Assembly (NCBI GenBank): GCA_031549495.1 | Contig: JAVBPS010000091.1 | Span: forward strand, 1 to 21,162 | DNA length: 21,162 nt | Direction: 5' to 3' | DNA from: JAVBOW01 sp031549495 | GTDB lineage: Bacteria; Bacteroidota; Bacteroidia; Bacteroidales; Rikenellaceae | In this document: piece after piece, positions 1 to 6,975 of the stretch | Layout of the letters: every line of letters begins with the position of its first letter | How positions within the stretch are numbered: the first letter of the stretch is position 1 | The notes under the pieces: generated by a model | Database searches by the model: none | What the model saw: only the letters and a program-made list of their open reading frames with translations | What the model was told of the DNA's origin: nothing | Translations under genes and position numbers: made by a program

Positions 1-117
1 TCATTTGCATGGCTGGGCGACTTTCGAAGGCTGGCGAAAGATTACGAGAAAACCATTGAGTCTTCCGAAACGATGATTTATCTCGCTTTTATCGCACTGA
101 TGGTTAAACTTTTATAA
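1..117 (+). CDS. IS5-family transposase, C-terminal end (5' part outside window)
   Basis: The reading frame is open from the first base of the window and encodes 38 residues, beginning SFAWLGDFRRLAKDYEKT and closing with TAA. The motif FAWLG-FRRLAKDYE-ESSE-MIYLA is the typical C-terminus of IS5-family DDE transposases, which cut and paste their own element. Only the tail is visible, so the catalytic Asp and first Glu are outside the window and intactness cannot be judged. A 22-bp stretch after the stop resembles the terminal inverted repeat, which agrees with the gene ending just inside the element. I am confident of the transposase identity. The subgroup is inferred from memory of the family. 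Confidence 0.85.
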   Translation, partial: SFAWLGDFRRLAKDYEKTIESSETMIYLAFIALMVKLL

Positions 118-139
118 CACTAATTTTTAGACAGACTCT
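1..139 (+). mobile_element. Right end of an IS5-type insertion sequence
   Basis: The transposase tail is followed within about 20 bp by CTAATTTTTAGACAGACTCT. Its reverse complement, beginning AGAGTCTGTCTAAAAA, resembles IS5-type terminal inverted repeats. The boundary near base 139 is an estimate, because the left end and the target duplication lie outside the window. Confidence 0.65.
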
Positions 140-175
140 AAGAGGTAACCCCCTCGCCAATCGTGCGCAAAGGTT

Positions 176-259
176 TTGTCCCGGGACGAATTGAGCAAGG
201 CCGGGGCCGGCTAAAGCCGGTTGCCTGCGGCAAGCCTTGCACAACTCGTTCCGGGACAA
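176..259. repeat. Large imperfect inverted repeat with two internal hairpins
   Basis: Arms 176-201 and 234-259 are complementary over 26 bp with three mismatches. Between them sit two smaller perfect hairpins, CCGGC-TAAA-GCCGG at 207-220 and TTGCC-TGC-GGCAA at 221-233. Folded, this gives a three-way junction. It lies between the IS end and the last gene of the minus-strand operon. No T-run follows on either strand, so it is not a standard intrinsic terminator. It may be a REP/MITE-like element or a 3'-end processing structure. The rest of 140-341 shows no coding potential that I trust. Confidence 0.6.
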
Positions 260-341
260 GGGCTAAACGCTACCGATAAGCAAGGGGGGCGGTGCGGCAA
301 TGAGACCCCATAACTGGTCCGACTCTCCTGCCTCGGCCGAC

Positions 342-1040
342 CTATTTGGCCAAATCCTTTAGCGCTTTCTGCACATCTTCCCGCTCGAGGGCCTGCTCGG
401 CGTCCTTGAACAGTTCGTCCATGTTTTTCTCCATGGCGTTGCACACGTCGATCTGCGCCCAGTATTTGCCGTTCTTTTCGGTGCGGTTCAGCCACACACG
501 CATCATGCGGCCGTCGAGGCGGTATCCCCAGTCGTACATACCCAGGTAGAGCCAGCCACCGAGACTCTGCTGGATCATCTCGTCGAGGGGCTTTTCGCTC
601 AGGGCGGTATCCTTGTCGTCCGCGTTCTCGAAACCTTTGATGTTGAAGCCGTCGTCCGAGATCTTTGCGCTCGCGGCGTACACCTTGCGCACCCAGGCGA
701 TGTAATCCTCCTGGGAGAGTTCTTCTCCTTCGGGCGTGTGGAAACGCATGATAGCCTTGCCATCCTCGCCGTAGAAGTTGTTCTTTTCGGGCTCGGTGGT
801 GTAGCTCCAGTCGGGCAGGATGGCGGTGGGGTCGATGCCGCCCTTCTTCATGTAGTGTTCGGCGGCGGCTTTGGATTGGCTTTCGCCCTTGAATGCCTCC
901 TTGATCATCTTTTCGGCGACGGCCATCGCGTCGATCTTATCGTCGGCCGTGCGCTTGGATGAATTATTGCCACCGCAGGATGCCGTAAGGGCAACGGCGG
1001 CGAGGCATACGAAAATTCTGAACGTCTTTTTCATAATCAT
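342..1040 (-). CDS. Hypothetical lipoprotein, last gene of the envelope operon
   Basis: The product is 232 aa and I do not recognise its family. The N-terminus has a lipoprotein signal peptide (VALTASC, lipid Cys near residue 22), so it should be exported and membrane-anchored. The mature part is hydrophilic and rich in Lys, Glu and Asp. It has a helical Lys/Glu/Ala region after the Cys, a central Trp/Tyr-rich stretch around residues 160-195 (GGWLYLGMYDWGYRLDGR) and a helical C-terminus. The start could be the first ATG or the one two codons later (MIMKK or MKK). It lies 6 bp after the preceding gene, so it is almost certainly cotranscribed. The function is unknown, and I propose only an envelope location. 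Confidence 0.8.
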   Translation of the reverse strand: MIMKKTFRIFVCLAAVALTASCGGNNSSKRTADDKIDAMAVAEKMIKEAFKGESQSKAAAEHYMKKGGIDPTAILPDWSYTTEPEKNNFYGEDGKAIMRFHTPEGEELSQEDYIAWVRKVYAASAKISDDGFNIKGFENADDKDTALSEKPLDEMIQQSLGGWLYLGMYDWGYRLDGRMMRVWLNRTEKNGKYWAQIDVCNAMEKNMDELFKDAEQALEREDVQKALKDLAK

Positions 1041-1046
1041 GCGGTA

Positions 1047-1994
1047 TTAGAATTCCTGTGGGGTCAGGGTCGCGATGCCGCCCGCCTCGGCGTTTTCCAG
1101 CGGCAGCAGTTCGAGCTGTTCGGTGACGGTGTAGTATTTGCCGCCCTCGATCAGGCGGGGGGTCTTGGCCGCGAGCTTCAGGCCGTAGGCGACGCTGTTG
1201 CTCCCCGGGGCGCTCACTTCCATTTTCAGGGCGATCTCGCGCCCGCCCGCGTCCGATGGAGGGACGGCCATGTAGGCGACAACCGACTCGTCGGTCGCGC
1301 TCAGTTCGGCAACCGTAACACGCAGGATGCCGGTGCTCCATGTGCCCGGCTGATAGTAGCTCCCGTCCGTGAGGTTCATGTTGGGATAGCGCGAGGTGGG
1401 TACGTCGAGCGTGATCTCGGCGCTGCCGTCCTGGGGAAAAATTTCGCCCTCGGGCAGCGTGAGCGTGAACTTGAAGAAGGCCATCGTGTGGCGGAAATAG
1501 ATCGTCGGGCTTTGGGGCGTGAAGGCGCCGTAGAGGATGGCGAAATAGTCCAGGTGGCCCATCCCGCCGTTGCCTGTCTGCCAATAGTAGTAGCCCAGGT
1601 CGCGGGTTTGCGGACCGTAGCCGATCACCTGGCCCTCCCCGTCGTATACGTTGCCGGGGTTGTAGCACCCGAGCGTGGCGTAGAGTTGCCCGCCCTCAGT
1701 GCTGATCTCGCCGGTGAAGGTCGCCGTCAGGTTGTCTTCGGAGCGCTGGTCGATCTCGAACGCCGCGTGGGTTTTGGTCGTCAGGTTGTAGACGCGGATC
1801 ACGTCGTCCTCGGCCCACGAGGTTTTCAGCACGCCCTCGGCCCCTTCGGCCATGACGGCGCGGGTGGGGGCGGCGATGGATGCCGTGAGCGTCAGTTTCT
1901 GCACGGGCCGGGGCTCATCGGCGGTTTTTCCGCGCGAGCATCCGCATAGCGCTGCAATAACGGCCAATGCGGCCAAAAGGTTAGTTTTTTTCAT
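1047..1994 (-). CDS. Fimbrillin family (Mfa-like) lipoprotein
   Basis: The product is 315 aa. It has a lipoprotein signal (lipobox LCGC, Cys19), a short linker, and PTRAV with Arg45 at the start of the mature domain. It continues with KTSWAEDDVIRVYN, the usual opening of Bacteroidetes fimbrillin-like (Mfa_like/FimA-like) domains. Later segments such as YFRHTMAFFKFTLTLPEG and AYMAVPPSDAGGREIALKM match the order of these beta-sandwich proteins. In this family the precursor is lipidated and exported, then cut after an Arg so that subunits polymerise into type V pili. Here the protein sits alone, without DUF3575 or Mfa2-like partners next to it, so it could be a tip or minor subunit or a non-pilus surface lipoprotein. 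The upstream gene ends 20 bp before it. Confidence 0.75.
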   Translation of the reverse strand: MKKTNLLAALAVIAALCGCSRGKTADEPRPVQKLTLTASIAAPTRAVMAEGAEGVLKTSWAEDDVIRVYNLTTKTHAAFEIDQRSEDNLTATFTGEISTEGGQLYATLGCYNPGNVYDGEGQVIGYGPQTRDLGYYYWQTGNGGMGHLDYFAILYGAFTPQSPTIYFRHTMAFFKFTLTLPEGEIFPQDGSAEITLDVPTSRYPNMNLTDGSYYQPGTWSTGILRVTVAELSATDESVVAYMAVPPSDAGGREIALKMEVSAPGSNSVAYGLKLAAKTPRLIEGGKYYTVTEQLELLPLENAEAGGIATLTPQEF

Positions 1995-2014
1995 ATTGTC
2001 GTTCTTTAAGGTTT

Positions 2015-2674
2015 TTACTGGGGCAACAGGGCCATGTACATATCACCGTAAACATCGCTAATTGCAACGATCTGGGCCATTGTCTTGTTCGCGAAAGGCG
2101 TTAAAAGGGTTCCGGCGACGTCCACCCAGAAATAGGTGCCGTTGACTTCCCCGTTATCCCTCGCGGCGACGCTCAACCCGTTGAACGATATGGTGGCCGC
2201 CTGGTTCGTGCCGTAATTGAACTGCGCCTGCGCCGAGGTGCATTTACGGTCTGTGAAATAGAAACTTATCCAGGCATCGTGCACGGTGTCGGTGAACCTT
2301 ATCTGCGTGGAGCTTAGGGTCTCCCACCCAGCTTTCTGCACCTCGACCTTGACGGTGCATGTGGCCTGGTGGTTGCCCTCGGCGGTGGTGGCGGTTATGG
2401 TGGTCTGGCCCACGTCGACGGCCGTTACCAGGCCCGAGGTGCTGACCGTGGCGGTCGCCGGATCGGTCGAACTCCACACCACGTCCTTATTAATGGCCGT
2501 GGAGGGGGCGACGGTCGCCGTGAGGGTCCGGCTGCCGTTGGTGGCAAGGGTGAACGAAGGTTCATTCAGGCTTACGCCGGCTACGGCCGTGGACGGGGTC
2601 TGGTCGCCGTCGTCGCCGCTGCCGCCGCAGGCTGCCAGGGCGATGCACATAAGTGCTGTAAATATTCTTTTCAT
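2015..2674 (-). CDS. Lipoprotein with a bacterial Ig-like Big_2 domain
   Basis: The product is 219 aa. A lipobox (LAAC, Cys16) is followed by a Gly/Asp-rich linker. A Big_2 Ig-like domain spans roughly residues 31-112, recognised by VSLNEPSFTLATNGSRTL, VVWSSTDPATATVSTSGLV and TTITATTAEG. The C-terminal half (about 113-219, rich in aromatics and Thr) is not recognised. Big_2 domains are extracellular spacers or adhesion modules in surface proteins. The gene is 8 bp downstream of the Yip1-like gene and therefore within the operon. A second Big_2 lipoprotein is encoded in the same operon at 5676-6587 with a different C-terminal module. Confidence 0.8.
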   Translation of the reverse strand: MKRIFTALMCIALAACGGSGDDGDQTPSTAVAGVSLNEPSFTLATNGSRTLTATVAPSTAINKDVVWSSTDPATATVSTSGLVTAVDVGQTTITATTAEGNHQATCTVKVEVQKAGWETLSSTQIRFTDTVHDAWISFYFTDRKCTSAQAQFNYGTNQAATISFNGLSVAARDNGEVNGTYFWVDVAGTLLTPFANKTMAQIVAISDVYGDMYMALLPQ

Positions 2675-2682
2675 TAGGTTTT

Positions 2683-3261
2683 TTAAAATCTCCAGTACGT
2701 TCCCCGCAGCAGTATCGCCGCCAGTATGAGCGACAGGATAGCCGAGACGGCCACCGTCACCAGCAGGCTCACCACGAAATAGCCGGTCTGCTTATCTTCG
2801 GGGGTTTTCATCATCGGCTGCAGGCCCACATAGAGCAGGTACAGGCCGTACAGCCCCGTCAGCGAAGCGAGCCATGAAATAGAGGGCAGCAGGTAAAATA
2901 TCCCGCCAATAAACATCGGGGTATAGGCGTAGGCCACCAGCGAGAATGCGCGGTTGGAGTCTTTCTGCGAGCCGAAATTGGCAGCCAGCGCGTCGATGAC
3001 GAAGGCGGTTATATAGGCTCCACCGAGCATGGCTATGTATTGCACGATGGCCTGGCGGATACCCCAGCCGATGCTGCTGACGTGTACGCCAAGCACCGAG
3101 TAGCCTATCAGCCCGTAGCCGATAAAGGCGGCCACGGCGGGGATCAGCGCCAGGGGCACGACATAGGTCGTGAATACTTTCATGTGGGGTGCGTTTTCGG
3201 CCTCCACGGCCTGCCACTCGGTCTTGGGAGTGAGCAGCATGTTCTTTATCCGGTCGATCAT
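2683..3261 (-). CDS. Yip1-family inner-membrane protein
   Basis: The product is 192 aa. The N-terminus MIDRIKNMLLTPKTEWQAVE is the characteristic amphipathic opening of bacterial Yip1-domain (PF04893-type) proteins. About five hydrophobic segments follow, near residues 30-52, 68-92, 105-128, 132-147 and 162-185. No signal peptide for outer-membrane export is present, so it should sit in the cytoplasmic membrane. The biochemical role of bacterial Yip1 proteins is not established. It is the only evident polytopic inner-membrane protein in the operon and so a candidate link between the cytosol and the exported products. Neighbours are 10 bp upstream and 8 bp downstream. Confidence 0.8.
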   Translation of the reverse strand: MIDRIKNMLLTPKTEWQAVEAENAPHMKVFTTYVVPLALIPAVAAFIGYGLIGYSVLGVHVSSIGWGIRQAIVQYIAMLGGAYITAFVIDALAANFGSQKDSNRAFSLVAYAYTPMFIGGIFYLLPSISWLASLTGLYGLYLLYVGLQPMMKTPEDKQTGYFVVSLLVTVAVSAILSLILAAILLRGTYWRF

Positions 3262-3271
3262 AGCCGTGGTT

Positions 3272-4567
3272 TTATATTTTAACGAACTCTACTCTACGAT
3301 TCTTCGCGCGCCCCTCGTCGGTGCCGTTGTCGGCGATGGGATTGTTCTGCCCTTTGCCCTCGCTGGTCAGGCGGTCGGCGGAAATGCCCATACTGACCAG
3401 TTTGTCGACTATGGCCTTGCTGCGCGCCTCGGAGAGGGTCTGGTTTGAGGCTGCGCCGCCAGTAGAGTCGGTGTGGCCTTCGATGGAGAATTTCAGCGCC
3501 GGGTTTTCGTTGAGTAACGCAACGATGCGGTTGATCTCGCCCATCGACTCGGGCTTGATGGTCGCTTTGCCCACGTCGAAGGTGATGCCGTAGGTGATGA
3601 ATTTGCCGTCGGACATCATGCGGTCGTAGAGTGGTACGGCGCCTTTGGCGATGCGCACGTTTGTGATGAAGCGCTCGTCGCCGGATTCACCCTGATAGGA
3701 AAAAATCTGGAAACGCGTGGGCGCGTCGCACCTCGGGATGTTCACTACGCGCGTTCCATTGACGTAGAACTTCAGTGCGCGCTTGTTGAACGAGATCGAA
3801 ATGTGGTTGAAATCGCTCAATTTGAACTGATACTGCGCTTCGCCGCGGCTGGTCTCCCCGCCGTTCTTCCATTCCCAACTGATATTGGACGGACGCCCCC
3901 AACTGCTGCTGGAGTTGTACCAATTCGCCTGGAAAACGACCTTTCCGGCAGCGTCGAGCAGGTCGATGTTATAGCGGTTGTTTGTCTGGCAATTGTCCTT
4001 GCCTCCCCGGTCCGTCCGGCACGGCACATAGAGGTCGAATTCGACCGTGAACTCGTCGGGCAGGTAGTCCTTCTCCTTCATGAAAGGCATGATGAGCGTC
4101 TCCCTTGATAGGAAGATCGCGTTGCCGCCTGCCACGTTGGCGACCTCGGCATTGCCCTTCTTGATGTCCCACATCGAGGGGAACTCGCCCATCTTTTCGC
4201 CCGTGAGCAGGTCCTCGAATATGATCACGTCGCCCGGCACGAAGTCCGATTTGGCGTAGGTCATCTCCAATGCCTGCGGCGTGGCTGGCGCGGCGGCGGG
4301 AGTTGCCGCCGTCTGGCCCGGCGCGGACGTTGCGGGGGCGGCTGCCTCCTGCTGCTGGTTATTGCTACCGTCGCCCTTGTAGGTGCCGGGGTCGGTGGCC
4401 TTGTCTACGGCTTTCTCCGCCGCCTTTTCGGCCTTTTTGGTAATGGCGTCCTCGGCGGCCTTTCCGACCTTCTTGCCGAGCCGGTCGATGAAACCCTGCG
4501 CGGGGGCATCGAGGGTCGATGCCGCCACAAGCGCGATCGCTAAGATCAAAAGTTTAATTGTCTTCAT
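3272..4567 (-). CDS. OmpA-family protein with jelly-roll-like domain
   Basis: The product is 431 aa. A signal peptide ends near DAPAQ (residues 20-24). It is followed by an amphipathic Ala/Lys-rich helix (about 25-60) and a Gln/Ala/Pro linker. A domain at about 105-310 has the look of a LamG/concanavalin-like jelly roll (LPDEFTVEFDLYVP, FNHISISFNKRALKFYVNGT). The C-terminal 108 residues are a clear OmpA peptidoglycan-binding domain, with ITYGITFDVGKATIKPES, EGHTDSTG (Asp367), TLSEARSKAIVDKL and KNRRVEF. The likely role is to bind peptidoglycan from the periplasm while presenting a beta domain. No beta-barrel is seen. It lies 18 bp after the Ala-rich secreted protein gene. Confidence 0.85.
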   Translation of the reverse strand: MKTIKLLILAIALVAASTLDAPAQGFIDRLGKKVGKAAEDAITKKAEKAAEKAVDKATDPGTYKGDGSNNQQQEAAAPATSAPGQTAATPAAAPATPQALEMTYAKSDFVPGDVIIFEDLLTGEKMGEFPSMWDIKKGNAEVANVAGGNAIFLSRETLIMPFMKEKDYLPDEFTVEFDLYVPCRTDRGGKDNCQTNNRYNIDLLDAAGKVVFQANWYNSSSSWGRPSNISWEWKNGGETSRGEAQYQFKLSDFNHISISFNKRALKFYVNGTRVVNIPRCDAPTRFQIFSYQGESGDERFITNVRIAKGAVPLYDRMMSDGKFITYGITFDVGKATIKPESMGEINRIVALLNENPALKFSIEGHTDSTGGAASNQTLSEARSKAIVDKLVSMGISADRLTSEGKGQNNPIADNGTDEGRAKNRRVEFVKI

Positions 4568-4585
4568 AGTAGTAGGGTTTTAGTC

Positions 4586-5650
4586 TTACATTCGCGGTAA
4601 TGTGGTTACGCCCGAGGTGACGTCCAGGTACTGCCCGGCGACGGCGTAACCGATCGAGGGCATCACCTTGGCGGAGGCCGTTCCGCCGCCTGCGGACATG
4701 ATCTGCGCCTGCAACTCGTCATAGCGCGGCACGTCGGCGAGTTTGGTTTTGATGCGACCCTGTGCATCGCTGACATGGTTCGTCCACAGGGTGTAGCACT
4801 CGGAATACATGGCGGAGATGAGCCTGTCCCGCGCCCGTGCTTCCGAATCGGTGAAGATTTCGGAGTCGTGGAAGCGTCCGGTGGGCTTGATCGCGTCGAT
4901 CTGCGGTTGATACCGCTCCATGATCCCGACGATCTTCGCGGCGGCCTGGTCCGCCCCGCTTACGACCAGGCGGTCGATCTCCGCCCAACGGTCCTTGATC
5001 TTTGCCAGCTCGGCGGTGGGAACGGCCTGTATGGATACGGCCTGTGTCTGGGGCTGTGGCGCGTTGGCGGCGGCGGCCTGCATGCGCTGCATCCGGTCGC
5101 CCTGTTTTAGATAGGCTTCGGCCTGCTTTTCGTTCATCTTCTCCATCGCTTTGAGTTCGGCGGGGGTCAGACCGGTTGTGGCGGTGATGTTCAGGGCCTT
5201 CATGATCTCGGTGTCGCTCTTGCCCTCCAACGCCTGCAACTGTGCGAGCGACATATTGCCGAAACCTGTGGAGGCCATCTTTGCGGCCGTCTGCTCTTTG
5301 GCGAAGGCTTCCAACTGGCTGTCGCTCATGGCCTGGATCTCGGCTATCGATTTGCCGGTCTGTTGGCGGGCCATGCGGTCGGCGTCGCTCATGGCGGCGG
5401 CCTGTATGCCGGGCATCATCCTGTCGGCCGCCTCGTTGCCCTTTTGGTTGAGGGCCTGTATCCTGGCGAGGAAGTCATCGACGGCCTGCCGGGCAGCTGC
5501 GTTGTCGGGATCGGTCATCCAGGCCGTCAGCGTCGCCACCGGCGGCATGGAGGGGCATTGCCCGATAAGGGCTTCGGGCGTGGTCTGGGCCCTGGCGGCG
5601 CCGGTGGTCAGCAGCAGGGCGGCGAGGGTTGCGGTCATGCTTGTTCTCAT
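4586..5650 (-). CDS. Secreted Ala/Gln-rich helical protein, unknown function
   Basis: The product is 354 aa and the family is not recognised. A signal peptide with a typical AxA site (GAARAQ, about residue 21) and no lipobox predicts a periplasmic or secreted protein. Residues about 45-200 are strongly helical and rich in Ala, Gln, Met and Glu. They contain a loosely repeated unit of the form AEIQAM/AQLQAL/AELKAM followed by charged helices (near 102, 135 and 165). A central PQPQTQ linker separates this from a second helical part. The C-terminal 40 residues are less charged. The start could also be the fifth residue (Met). It is 25 bp downstream of the FISUMP lipoprotein gene and cotranscribed with it. 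Confidence 0.75.
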   Translation of the reverse strand: MRTSMTATLAALLLTTGAARAQTTPEALIGQCPSMPPVATLTAWMTDPDNAAARQAVDDFLARIQALNQKGNEAADRMMPGIQAAAMSDADRMARQQTGKSIAEIQAMSDSQLEAFAKEQTAAKMASTGFGNMSLAQLQALEGKSDTEIMKALNITATTGLTPAELKAMEKMNEKQAEAYLKQGDRMQRMQAAAANAPQPQTQAVSIQAVPTAELAKIKDRWAEIDRLVVSGADQAAAKIVGIMERYQPQIDAIKPTGRFHDSEIFTDSEARARDRLISAMYSECYTLWTNHVSDAQGRIKTKLADVPRYDELQAQIMSAGGGTASAKVMPSIGYAVAGQYLDVTSGVTTLPRM

Positions 5651-5675
5651 GTCGGTAGGTTTATGGGTTGCAGGA

Positions 5676-6587
5676 TTAGCTCTGTGGTTTCACGCAGCGG
5701 ACCGACTGGCCGGCCGTGCAGTGGTAGTAGCTCATCGAGGCGCCGTCTTTGTTGAGGAAAAAATAGTGCGAACTGGTAGTTGTGTGGCCTATGTACCGCG
5801 CCTGCGACCAGTATTGCCCGTCCTGGCCCACGAACATGAATGCACCGTCGGTATAGTTGCGAAAGCCCGTGGCGGCCATAAAGATCGTGGGGCCGGAGGG
5901 TCTGGCGGTGAACGTGCGGCCGGTGACGGGACTGGGAACCCATTCGCTTGTCACGCGGTCGGTATCGAGCAGCGTTTCGAACTCCGCGACGGACGGTATG
6001 CGCCAGTTCTCGGGGCAGGGATCGTTCGCCGCGAGCCACTCGTTGCCCGTCGCCGCCTCGGTGTTCCATCCCGTCACGGCGCCGGTGGAGGGCCACGCCG
6101 TGTTGCGTCCCCACTGGTAGTACAACCCGGATTCCGCGCTCGTCGCGGCAAAGGTGCGGAAAGCGGTCACATTGGTCCGCGCCCAGACCACGCCGTTGAT
6201 CATCGCGCCCTCCACGCTCACGGTGCAGGTGGCCGTAATGCCGCTGCCGTCGTTGGCGGTGGCGGTGATCGAGGCGGTAGCGCCGTCGGCCGCGGTGGCG
6301 TTTATGGTGACCAGCCCGCCGGTCGAGACGGTGGCCACGACGGGGTGCAGTGTGCCCCAGGTGTAGGTTTTGTCGGTGGCATCGGCCGGCGCAACGCTCT
6401 GGACCGCCAGCTGCAGCGTCGCGCCCGCGGCCAGGGTGGCGGAGGGTTTGTCGAGCGTGATGGCGGTGACCTTGACGGGGGGCGGGAGCGGCGCGGGCGG
6501 GTCTTCGCCGGACTTTTTGCATCCCGCAAGCGTCGTCACGCCCGCCAGCGGCAAGATCAACAACGCGGAAATGATCGTCTTTTTCAT
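5676..6587 (-). CDS. Big_2 / FISUMP-domain lipoprotein
   Basis: The product is 303 aa. The lipobox is LAGC (Cys23). A Big_2 Ig-like domain covers about residues 38-128 (ITLDKPSATLAAGATLQL, PVVATVSTGGLVTI). From about 132 the protein matches the FISUMP (Fibrobacter succinogenes major paralogous) domain, with NGVVWARTNV, GLYYQWGRNTAW, NDPCPENWRIPSVAEFETLL, AATGFRNYTDGAF, YWSQARY and the terminal GQSVRCVK. FISUMP proteins are exported lipoproteins common in Bacteroidetes and Fibrobacteres and have no settled function. The start codon overlaps the stop of the upstream 64-aa gene (ATGA), which indicates translational coupling. A stand-alone surface-adhesion role is inference. Confidence 0.85.
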   Translation of the reverse strand: MKKTIISALLILPLAGVTTLAGCKKSGEDPPAPLPPPVKVTAITLDKPSATLAAGATLQLAVQSVAPADATDKTYTWGTLHPVVATVSTGGLVTINATAADGATASITATANDGSGITATCTVSVEGAMINGVVWARTNVTAFRTFAATSAESGLYYQWGRNTAWPSTGAVTGWNTEAATGNEWLAANDPCPENWRIPSVAEFETLLDTDRVTSEWVPSPVTGRTFTARPSGPTIFMAATGFRNYTDGAFMFVGQDGQYWSQARYIGHTTTSSHYFFLNKDGASMSYYHCTAGQSVRCVKPQS

Positions 6588-6778
6588 GGTTTCGGGTTTT
6601 CGTTCGGTTTATCCTCGGCCGGGGCGCGTTCTTCCCCGGATGTGCTCTCGCCGGTGGCTTTACGGAACTCTTCGCGGGCCTTATCGAGTTTTTCAAGCGC
6701 CTGCTCGATGCTGCGAAAGATGCTCTCCGACGTAAGGAAATCATCCTCTTTACCCGCTCTTGTTTGCTTTGCATCCAT
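6584..6778 (-). CDS. Small acidic cytosolic protein, first gene of the envelope operon
   Basis: The product is 64 aa from the ATG (MDAKQTRAGKEDDF). It has no signal peptide or membrane segment. Residues about 15-40 form a charged amphipathic helix (SIEQALEKLDKAREEFRK), and the tail is rich in Pro, Glu and Lys. An upstream in-frame TTG at 6811 would lengthen it, but that codon overlaps the -7 box at 6809-6816, so the ATG is preferred. The ATGA overlap with the following lipoprotein gene and its position directly behind the promoter support a real gene. It is not recognised. It could be a small coupling or regulatory peptide, or simply a leader ORF that couples translation. Confidence 0.6.
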   Translation of the reverse strand: MDAKQTRAGKEDDFLTSESIFRSIEQALEKLDKAREEFRKATGESTSGEERAPAEDKPNENPKP

Positions 6779-6808
6779 TTTAGCACTATATTTACCGTAC
6801 CTCGCCAG

Positions 6809-6816
6809 CAAAGTTA
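6809..6816 (-). promoter_or_regulatory. -7 promoter element of the envelope operon
   Basis: On the minus strand the bases read TAACTTTG, matching the Bacteroidetes -7 consensus TAnnTTTG. Transcription should start near 6802, about 24 nt before the ATG at 6778. No -33 TTG lies at the usual 19-21 bp. Instead an arm of the inverted repeat at 6842-6891 lies 25 bp upstream, which suggests activator dependence. Confidence 0.6.
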
Positions 6817-6841
6817 TACTCCCCTAATCAGTGGCGGAATA

Positions 6842-6891
6842 CCCAATTTTGGGGTTTCCGCCGTCCGGCGCGCAAAAACCCCAAAATTGGG
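6842..6891. promoter_or_regulatory. Symmetric operator between divergent promoters
   Basis: Two perfect 16-bp inverted arms, CCCAATTTTGGGGTTT (6842-6857) and AAACCCCAAAATTGGG (6876-6891), flank an 18-bp centre. The centre itself contains CGCCG-TC-CGGCG. The left arm ends 25 bp from the minus-strand -7 box and the right arm 26 bp from the plus-strand -7 box, so the two promoters see the same half-site at the same distance. The most natural reading is a pair of binding sites for a regulator controlling both operons. The adjacent NarL-type response regulator is the prime candidate. Binding is inferred, not shown. Confidence 0.65.
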
Positions 6892-6917
6892 GGTGTCTGC
6901 AAACGGGGTAAACGGAG

Positions 6918-6925
6918 TATCTTTG
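6918..6925 (+). promoter_or_regulatory. -7 promoter element of the sensor-kinase operon
   Basis: The bases TATCTTTG match TAnnTTTG. The start of transcription should be near 6931. As on the other strand, no -33 TTG is found at normal spacing (the nearest TTG is 28 bp away, inside the repeat arm). An arm of the inverted repeat takes that place. Confidence 0.6.
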
Positions 6926-6975
6926 TAAGGAGGGCAGAAGTGTGTGCCTGTCAAGCGGATAAAACGACTACGCCT

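Noticed and set aside
211..495. 94-aa frame on the minus strand
   Set aside because: It overlaps the end of the terminal lipoprotein gene in another frame and crosses the inverted repeat, with Arg/Gly-rich shadow composition.
6779..6811. Upstream TTG start for the 64-aa protein
   Set aside because: The TTG codon overlaps the -7 promoter element, so it would not be in the transcript.
5151..6827. 558-aa open frame on the plus strand
   Set aside because: It is antisense to three well-supported minus-strand genes with signal peptides and known domains. It has low-complexity Arg/Gly/His-rich stretches typical of shadow frames in GC-rich DNA.
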